A stretch of 9,667 nucleotides of DNA, taken from assembly GCA_012960055.1 (NCBI GenBank), contig DUCA01000219.1, positions 1 through 9,667 of the forward strand, given 5' to 3'. The translations under genes were made by a program, and so were the position numbers. Numbering within the stretch: position 1 is the first letter of the stretch; each line of letters opens with the position of its first letter. Source of the DNA: Cycloclasticus sp. GTDB lineage: Bacteria; Pseudomonadota; Gammaproteobacteria; Methylococcales; Cycloclasticaceae. Under the pieces are notes generated by a model. That model was not told where the DNA came from, did no database searches, and worked only from the letters and a program-made list of their open reading frames with translations. Below are positions 1-4,673 of this stretch, piece after piece.

Positions 1-648
1 CACGATATTGCTTTTGGTGCTGGAGTACGTGTTGGTTGGTATGGTGAAATTACACCTTGGCTATCACTCGGTGCCGCCTATTCAAGCAAAGTGTATATGC
101 AAGAATTTGATGAATACAAGGGCTTATTTTCGGAAGGTAGTTTCGATGTCCCCGCTAATTACAGTATTGGTGCGGCGGTTAGGCCGAACGAGAAATGGAT
201 GATTGCTTTGGATATCCAACGAATTGACTTTAGCGAAGTAAAAGCCTTGGGTAATAGTGTATTAAATTCATTAGCGCCGGGCGGCCCCCAAATTGGTAGT
301 GCTTCTGGTAGCGCCTTTGGTTGGCAGAGCAATCAGACCAATTATCGTTTAGGCTTAACGTATCTTGCGTCTAAAAGACTTACGTTAAGAGCGGGGTATG
401 CCTATGGGAAAAGGCCTAACTCAAATAAGATAGAGTCAACGACGTTTAGTTTATTAACCCCAAACCCTATTCATCAAGCGAGTGTTGGGTTGAGCTGGGA
501 AGCTAAAAATGGCAATGAATTACACGTAGGTTTTGAACACTTCTTTAAAGAAACACTAACGGGTCCATCGGCCCTTTTCTCTGATGCTAGGGAGTCGGTT
601 ACGCCTTATGTTAACGCCTTGCATGTGGCATGGACATGGCATCTTTAA
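1..648 (+). CDS. FadL/OmpP1/TodX-family outer-membrane transport protein, 3' part only
   Basis: The frame is open from the first base and gives 215 C-terminal residues; the start, signal peptide and N-terminal plug lie outside the window. The family forms 14-stranded outer-membrane beta-barrels that carry fatty acids or other hydrophobic compounds across the outer membrane. What is seen: alternating beta-strand-like segments with Tyr/Trp/Gly at strand ends (WYGEITPWLSLGAAY near the start), the family-like stretch PANYSIGAAVRPNEKW followed by ALDIQRIDFSEVK, a strand AGYAYGKRP, and a C-terminal amphipathic strand ending ALHVAWTWHL. The last residue is Leu rather than the usual Phe of barrel proteins, although Trp and His precede it. 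Several ATG codons occur inside (for example at 91) but are internal, because homology continues upstream to base 1. No terminator is visible after the stop. The substrate cannot be told from this part. Family call is fairly sure, subfamily is not. Confidence 0.85.
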   Translation, partial: HDIAFGAGVRVGWYGEITPWLSLGAAYSSKVYMQEFDEYKGLFSEGSFDVPANYSIGAAVRPNEKWMIALDIQRIDFSEVKALGNSVLNSLAPGGPQIGSASGSAFGWQSNQTNYRLGLTYLASKRLTLRAGYAYGKRPNSNKIESTTFSLLTPNPIHQASVGLSWEAKNGNELHVGFEHFFKETLTGPSALFSDARESVTPYVNALHVAWTWHL

Positions 649-659
649 GGCTGAAGTAG

Positions 660-851
660 GCGATTAAATCGTTGGTAACAATTGACCGATATGGTCGAAC
701 TGTTGGGCGCCTTTTTGTGGGCTCTTTGAATATAAACAAACAAATGGTCAGGGCAGGTCATGCTTGGGCTTATAAACGCTATATGAAAGTGATAAAGCTG
801 ATAGGGCGGGTGAATGGGAGTGCTTTGGTAGGACAGCAAGCTGCAAGCTGA
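660..851 (+). pseudogene. Relic of a staphylococcal-nuclease-like (SNase/thermonuclease) gene
   Basis: A frame open from 660 (after TAG at 657) to the TGA at 849-851 translates around 678-788 into text typical of the C-terminal half of the SNase fold. It reads DRYGRTVGRLFVG, then LNINKQMVRAG, then HAWAYKRYMK. The Arg of DRYGR (codon 696-698) corresponds to catalytic Arg87 of S. aureus nuclease in its DKYGR motif. The N-terminal half, with the catalytic Asp/Arg/Glu residues, is absent: upstream sequence is the FadL gene and a stop. After KRYMK the frame loses similarity. The frame beginning GAT at 791 reads DKADRAGEWE, which faintly resembles the family's A-x-x-A-G-L-W helix and suggests a small frameshift near 789. 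There is no plausible start codon or ribosome site; the only in-frame ATG upstream of the conserved region's end is at 744. I infer a dead fragment left after deletion. The remaining bases to 965 hold no gene that I can see. Similarity is judged by eye. Confidence 0.62.
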
Positions 852-965
852 ATAAAGGGAAAGGGGTATGTTTATGCCCTGTGAGCCATGCTACAACTGG
901 CTTTGCCTTGAATCGTAGAATCTAGCTTGAACCTTGACCTATCTTTGACCCGAAAAACCTAAGGC

Positions 966-999
966 ATAAAAAAAGAGCTAGTTTTTACACTAACTCTTT
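966..999 (-). terminator. Intrinsic terminator of tRNA-Asn
   Basis: Read on the minus strand, arm AAAGAGTTAG (999-990) pairs with CTAGCTCTTT (981-972) over 10 bp, including one G-U pair, around an 8-base loop. It is followed directly by a T-run (974-968, partly shared with the stem). It begins 9 bases past the CCA end of tRNA-Asn. The plus-strand reading has a C-A mismatch and no T-tract, so it acts on the minus strand. Confidence 0.85.
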
Positions 1000-1007
1000 G
1001 ATTATAT

Positions 1008-1083
1008 TGGCTCCTCCGACTGGATTCGAACCAGTGACCCAATGATTAACAGTCATTTGCTCTACCAGCTGAGCTACAGAGGA
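1008..1083 (-). tRNA. tRNA-Asn (anticodon GUU)
   Basis: The minus strand folds as a full cloverleaf of 76 bases. The acceptor TCCTCTG pairs with CGGAGGA (one G-U), the D-arm is GCTC/GAGC, and the anticodon stem AATGA/TCATT encloses loop CTGTTAA with anticodon GTT. The T-arm ACTGG/CCAGT encloses TTCGAAT, the discriminator is G, and CCA is encoded at 1010-1008. It delivers Asn at AAC/AAU codons. It has its own promoter (1100-1128) and terminator (966-999), so it is a self-contained unit although it lies just downstream of the aminotransferase gene on the same strand. Confidence 0.98.
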
Positions 1084-1092
1084 ATTGTTCAG

Positions 1093-1116
1093 GCCGCGTA
1101 TCTTACGAAACGCGGC
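1093..1116. repeat. 7-bp inverted repeat enclosing the -10 of the tRNA-Asn promoter
   Basis: Plus-strand arms GCCGCGT (1093-1099) and ACGCGGC (1110-1116) are perfect complements. The 10 bases between them contain the -10 hexamer on the minus strand. The arms fall on the promoter spacer and on the discriminator. This could be a protein site or cruciform, or a by-product of GC-rich flanks. On the plus strand it is followed by TGTTTT, which would make only a weak terminator. Confidence 0.6.
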
Positions 1117-1128
1117 TGTTTTGGTCAA
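1100..1128 (-). promoter_or_regulatory. Sigma-70 promoter of tRNA-Asn
   Basis: On the minus strand: -35 TTGACC (1128-1123, 5 of 6 consensus bases), 17-bp spacer, -10 TAAGAT (1105-1100, 4 of 6). A GC-rich discriminator ACGCGGCC follows, then the tRNA 5' end about 17 bases past the -10. Optimal spacing and a GC-rich discriminator are typical of growth-rate and stringently controlled stable-RNA promoters. The tRNA-Val promoter in this window has almost the same discriminator. Confidence 0.75.
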
Positions 1129-1145
1129 TAGTAAATTGACCAAAA
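1119..1145. repeat. 10-bp perfect inverted repeat over the -35 of the tRNA-Asn promoter
   Basis: Arms TTTTGGTCAA (1119-1128) and TTGACCAAAA (1136-1145) are perfect complements around 7 bases. The left arm contains the -35 hexamer of the tRNA-Asn promoter (minus strand). The repeat starts 12 bases past the stop of the aminotransferase gene, so the same hairpin would form at the 3' end of that mRNA. It lacks a T-tract on either strand, which makes it a poor classical terminator. It could be an operator or an mRNA-stabilising hairpin. Confidence 0.6.
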
Positions 1146-1157
1146 AGACTATTTATT

Positions 1158-2342
1158 TTAGTTTAGTAGCTTTGCAATTCGATCCATGGCGTTTACGAGG
1201 TTTTCCATGCTGGTGGCAATCGAAATTCGCATGTGCCCATCTAGCCCGAATGCTGAACCTGGAACTAGCGCTACACCGGACTTTTCGAGAATGTATTCGG
1301 CTAAATCAACGTCGTTGTCAATGTCACTCATACGATTAAGAGCAGGGTTAAAGTCTGGGAAGCAGTAGAACGTGCCGTCGGATGTAATGCAGCTAACGCC
1401 CTCTATCTTGTTTAATTTTTCAACCACGTAGTCGTGACGCTCTTTAAACGCGACTAACATCTCGCTAATGCATGATTGGTCGCCTTCTAAGGCGGCTTGT
1501 GCGGCGTATTGCGAAATAGACGTTGGGTTTGATGTGCTTTGCGATTGAATTTTTTTCATCGCTTTCATCAGATCTACAGGGCCTGCTGCGTAACCAATAC
1601 GCCAGCCGGTCATTGAATAAGCTTTTGATACGCCGTTGAGTACAATGGCTTGGTCGTACAGTGCTGGGCAAGCCATGACGATATTGCTGAACGGTTCATC
1701 ACACCAAAGGATATGTTCGTACATATCATCGGTGGCCACTAAAATATTGGGGTGTTTAAGAAGCACTTCGCCAAGCGCGGCTAGTTCGTCATTTGTATAA
1801 GCTTTGCCGCTTGGGTTGGATGGGCTGTTGATAACAACCAATTTAGTTTTTTGTGTGATGGCTGCTTCAAGCTGTTCAGGCGTGATTTTGAATGCTTGCT
1901 CTTGTCCAGCCTGAACAATCACCGGTACGCCGCCTGCCAATAAGCTCATATCTGGGTAAGACACCCAATATGGCGCAGGAATAATCACTTCGTCGCCATC
2001 GTCTAATAATGCTTGCGCTAAATTGAAGAAGCTTTGTTTGCCGCCGCATGACACGAGAACTTGGTCGGCTTGATATTCCAGTCCATTATCGCGTTTTAGT
2101 TTACTGATGATGGCGTTTTTAAGTTCAACCGTGCCGTCTACTGCCGTGTATTTAGTTTTGCCAGAATTAATGGCGTCTCTAGCGGCTTGTTTAATGTGTT
2201 CAGGGGTGTCGAAATCGGGTTCGCCAGCGCCTAGGCCAATAATGTCTTGTCCGGCAGCTCTTAAAGCAGCGGCTCTTGCAGTAACAGCAAGGGTTGGGGA
2301 TGGTTTGATGCGTTGAACGCGTTGTGATAGTTGAATGCTCAT
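1158..2342 (-). CDS. aspC: Class I pyridoxal-phosphate aspartate aminotransferase
   Basis: The 394-residue product is a full-length cytosolic transaminase of the class I-gamma (Thermus/Bacillus AspAT-like) group. It is expected to interconvert aspartate plus 2-oxoglutarate with oxaloacetate plus glutamate. Seen by residue: N-terminal IKPSPTLAVTA (12-22), GLGAGEPDFDTP (36-47), Trp126 in PAPYWVSYP, Asn176 in SPSNPSG, Asp205 and Tyr208 for the cofactor ring, PLP-binding Lys240 in SKAYSMTGWRIGY, and substrate-carboxylate Arg372 in HMRIS. The start fits the family N-terminus; the upstream ribosome site (AGAGA, about 11 bases before ATG) is weak. It is divergent from uvrB. Members of this group sometimes also use prephenate or aromatic keto acids, which the sequence does not settle. 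The symbol aspC is by function; the protein is not of the E. coli AspC subgroup. Confidence 0.93.
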   Translation of the reverse strand: MSIQLSQRVQRIKPSPTLAVTARAAALRAAGQDIIGLGAGEPDFDTPEHIKQAARDAINSGKTKYTAVDGTVELKNAIISKLKRDNGLEYQADQVLVSCGGKQSFFNLAQALLDDGDEVIIPAPYWVSYPDMSLLAGGVPVIVQAGQEQAFKITPEQLEAAITQKTKLVVINSPSNPSGKAYTNDELAALGEVLLKHPNILVATDDMYEHILWCDEPFSNIVMACPALYDQAIVLNGVSKAYSMTGWRIGYAAGPVDLMKAMKKIQSQSTSNPTSISQYAAQAALEGDQSCISEMLVAFKERHDYVVEKLNKIEGVSCITSDGTFYCFPDFNPALNRMSDIDNDVDLAEYILEKSGVALVPGSAFGLDGHMRISIATSMENLVNAMDRIAKLLN

Positions 2343-2469
2343 CGGTGTTAGTTCTCTGTAAATAAAAGTCAGCTTAATAGGGCGCAGTTTGTCTTTTTGG
2401 AATAAAATTCAAGGCTACTTGATCCTAAATAGTGCATTCTACTAGATGCGGCGTGTATGCAAAATCCCT
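2343..2469. promoter_or_regulatory. Divergent intergenic region between the aminotransferase gene and uvrB
   Basis: This AT-rich gap must hold the promoters of both divergent genes, since no other upstream space exists. I could not assign a convincing -35/-10 pair in either direction; TTGGAA at 2397-2402 lacks a matching -10 at proper spacing. A CTG...CAG element at 2356-2372 resembles a LexA box but its spacing is 11 instead of 10, so SOS control is not supported. The last 24 bases (2446-2469) would be coding if the upstream ATG of uvrB were used. Confidence 0.5.
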
Positions 2470-4470
2470 ATGAATAAAAAATTCGAGATACATTCACCTT
2501 TTAAGCCGGCGGGCGACCAGCCTAAGGCCATAAAAGCACTGGTTGAAGGTATCGAGCATGGCGAAGCAAATCAGACCTTATTGGGTGTAACGGGGTCGGG
2601 TAAGACGTTTACGATGGTGCATACCATCGCGCAATTGCAACGCCCAGCGTTGGTGTTGGTGCATAACAAAACATTGGCGGCGCAGTTGTATGGCGAGCTT
2701 AAAGAATTTTTGCCAGATAACGCCGTTGAGTATTTCGTGTCGTATTACGATTATTATCAGCCCGAGGCGTATATGCCTGCGTCGGATACGTTTATTGATA
2801 AAGATGCGTCGTTAAACGAGCACATTCAACAAATGCGCTTATCGGCCACCAAGGCGTTGATGGAGCGAGATGATGCGGTGATTGTTGCCAGTGTGTCGTG
2901 TATCTACGGTTTGGGCGATCCTGAATTGTATTTCAGTATGATTTTGCATTTATCGCGCGGTGAGCGCGTTAGCCAACGCGAGATTATTCGTCAACTGACG
3001 GATATGCAATACAAGCGAAACGACGTTGAGTTGTTGAGGGCGACCTACCGCGTGCGCGGCGATGTGATTGATATTTTTCCGGCGGAGTCAGATCAGGACG
3101 CGATACGGGTGGAGTTATTTGACGATGAGATAGAACGTTTGTCGTTGTTTGATCCGCTTACGGGCGAGATTGTTCAGCGGATTCCTCGCTATACCATTTT
3201 CCCTATTTCGCACTACGTGACGCCGCGCGAAACGATTGTTGAATCGATCGACAAGATTAAATCTGAATTGGCTATTCGCTTGGAGCAATTACGTTCGCTA
3301 AATAAATTGGTGGAGGCGCAGCGTTTAGAAGAGCGAACAAAGTTTGATATTGAAATGATGCGAGAAATTGGCTATTGCTCCGGCATTGAAAATTATTCGC
3401 GCTATTTGTCGGGCAGAAATCCTGGCGATGCTCCACCGACGTTATTTGATTACTTGCCGGACAATGCTTTGTTATTTATAGATGAATCGCATGTCACGGT
3501 GCCGCAGGTGGGTGCGATGTACAAGGGGGACCGTTCGCGCAAAGAAACCTTGGTTGAATACGGCTTTAGGTTGCCATCGGCGCTGGATAATCGGCCGATG
3601 CGTTTTGATGAGTTTGAGGCCAAAGCGCCGCAAACGGTTTATATTTCAGCCACGCCTGCTAAATATGAAATAGAGCGTTCTGGCGCGATCATAGAACAGG
3701 TGGTGAGGCCGACAGGCCTGTTAGATCCGGTTATTGAGGTTCGGCCTGCCACCACGCAGGTGGACGATTTATTGTCTGAAATTAACAAGCGGGTGAAGTT
3801 AGAAGAGCGAGTGCTGGTGACGACGTTAACCAAACGCATGTCGGAAGATTTGACTGATTACTTAATGGAATACGGCGTTAAAGTGCGTTATTTGCATTCG
3901 GATATTGATACGGTTGAACGCGTTGAGATTATTCGCGACTTGAGGTTGGGCGTGTTCGACGTGTTGATTGGTATTAATTTGTTACGTGAAGGTTTGGATA
4001 TTCCGGAAGTCTCGTTAGTAGCTATTTTAGACGCAGATAAAGAAGGCTTCTTACGTTCGGAAGTGTCGATGATTCAAACCATGGGGCGTGCAGCGCGTAA
4101 CGTTAAAGGCATGGCCATTTTATATGCCGATAAAATTACCGGTTCAATGCAGCGGGCGATGGATGAAACCCATCGTCGGCGAGAAGCCCAGCAGGCGTTT
4201 AACCTAAAACACGGGATAACACCGAAAGGTATTGTTAAAAAAGTCACCGACATCATGGAAGGGTCAAAACGATCTGAACGCTCCACGATGAAAAAGATGG
4301 CGGAAGAGGCGGCTAAATATCAAGCGCTATCGCCTGCACAGATGGTTAAAAACATCAAAACACTGGAAGCGAAAATGTACCAGCATTCGCGTGATTTGGA
4401 GTTTGAAGACGCAGCAAAAGTGCGTGATGAGATAAACCGGCTGCAAGATTTCGCTATATTGAGTTCTTAA
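2470..4470 (+). CDS. uvrB: UvrB, excinuclease ABC helicase subunit
   Basis: UvrB receives damaged DNA from UvrA2, verifies the lesion by strand insertion behind its beta-hairpin, and recruits UvrC for incision in nucleotide excision repair. The 666-residue product matches the family length (E. coli 673). Walker A GVTGSGKT is at 39-46, exactly the E. coli numbering. The Tyr-rich hairpin YYDYYQPEAY starts at 92, the DESH box is at 338-341, and the helicase motifs NLLREGLDIPEVSL and QTMGRAARN follow. A C-terminal UVR coiled-coil that contacts UvrA/UvrC lies at about 625-660 (DLEFEDAAKVRDEI). I chose ATG 2470 because MNKKFEIHSPF aligns with the family start. ATG 2446 would add eight residues (MRRVCKIP) that the family lacks. 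Neither start has a visible Shine-Dalgarno sequence. No terminator is evident before the tRNA-Val promoter. Confidence 0.97.
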   Translation: MNKKFEIHSPFKPAGDQPKAIKALVEGIEHGEANQTLLGVTGSGKTFTMVHTIAQLQRPALVLVHNKTLAAQLYGELKEFLPDNAVEYFVSYYDYYQPEAYMPASDTFIDKDASLNEHIQQMRLSATKALMERDDAVIVASVSCIYGLGDPELYFSMILHLSRGERVSQREIIRQLTDMQYKRNDVELLRATYRVRGDVIDIFPAESDQDAIRVELFDDEIERLSLFDPLTGEIVQRIPRYTIFPISHYVTPRETIVESIDKIKSELAIRLEQLRSLNKLVEAQRLEERTKFDIEMMREIGYCSGIENYSRYLSGRNPGDAPPTLFDYLPDNALLFIDESHVTVPQVGAMYKGDRSRKETLVEYGFRLPSALDNRPMRFDEFEAKAPQTVYISATPAKYEIERSGAIIEQVVRPTGLLDPVIEVRPATTQVDDLLSEINKRVKLEERVLVTTLTKRMSEDLTDYLMEYGVKVRYLHSDIDTVERVEIIRDLRLGVFDVLIGINLLREGLDIPEVSLVAILDADKEGFLRSEVSMIQTMGRAARNVKGMAILYADKITGSMQRAMDETHRRREAQQAFNLKHGITPKGIVKKVTDIMEGSKRSERSTMKKMAEEAAKYQALSPAQMVKNIKTLEAKMYQHSRDLEFEDAAKVRDEINRLQDFAILSS

Positions 4471-4495
4471 TTTTTAAGTTAAAAACGCGTATGGC

Positions 4496-4524
4496 TTCAC
4501 TAACGCGCCAACTTTAAGTACAAT
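4496..4524 (+). promoter_or_regulatory. Sigma-70 promoter of tRNA-Val, probably also serving thrS and downstream genes
   Basis: -35 TTCACT (4496-4501, 4 of 6), 17-bp spacer, -10 TACAAT (4519-4524, 5 of 6), then discriminator ACGCGGTC. The tRNA 5' end follows at 4549. The discriminator differs by one base in eight from that of the tRNA-Asn promoter in this window. GC-rich discriminators are linked to ppGpp/DksA control of stable-RNA promoters. With no terminator after the tRNA, transcription probably continues into thrS. Confidence 0.7.
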
Positions 4525-4544
4525 ACGCGGTCTTGAAAGTTGGC
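4507..4544. repeat. 9-bp perfect inverted repeat enclosing the tRNA-Val -10 and start site
   Basis: Arms GCCAACTTT (4507-4515) and AAAGTTGGC (4536-4544) are perfect complements separated by 20 bases that contain the -10 hexamer and discriminator. One arm lies in the promoter spacer, the other just before the mature tRNA. It could be an operator-like site, or a hairpin in read-through uvrB mRNA. It is too open-looped and lacks a T-tract to be a terminator. Confidence 0.65.
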
Positions 4545-4548
4545 TTGA

Positions 4549-4625
4549 AGGCGCGTAGCTCAGTTGGTTAGAGCGCACCCTTGACATGGGTGAGGTCGGT
4601 GGTTCGAATCCACTCGTGCCTACCA
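4549..4625 (+). tRNA. tRNA-Val (anticodon GAC)
   Basis: A full 77-base cloverleaf with encoded CCA (4623-4625). The acceptor AGGCGCG pairs with CGTGCCT (one G-U), and the D-arm is GCTC/GAGC. The anticodon stem CACCC/GGGTG encloses loop TTGACAT with anticodon GAC. The T-arm GGTGG/CCACT (one G-U) encloses TTCGAAT, and the discriminator is A. It reads GUC/GUU valine codons. The gene sits 48 bases upstream of thrS on the same strand with no hairpin between, so the tRNA is likely cut from a longer transcript. Confidence 0.97.
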
Positions 4626-4673
4626 ATTTTCTAACGAAACCTATCCCCTCTATACTACATACAAGGTTCTACC

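Noticed and set aside
645..839. 64-residue reading frame on the minus strand
   Set aside because: No ribosome site or recognisable family, and it lies opposite the plus-strand SNase-like relic, whose translation gives meaningful similarity.
2356..2372. LexA-box-like CTG...CAG element upstream of uvrB
   Set aside because: The spacing between CTG and CAG is 11 rather than the required 10, the right half reads GTCAG instead of ACAG, and it lies about 98 bases from the uvrB start within the aminotransferase leader.
4471..4485. AT-only palindrome after the uvrB stop (TTTTT AAGTT AAAAA) as a terminator
   Set aside because: The stem is five A-T pairs with no GC and no following T-tract, too weak to terminate.
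4651..4656. TATACT as a thrS -10 element
   Set aside because: At 16-18 bp upstream no -35 better than about 3 of 6 is present, and the start site would fall on the thrS ribosome binding site.
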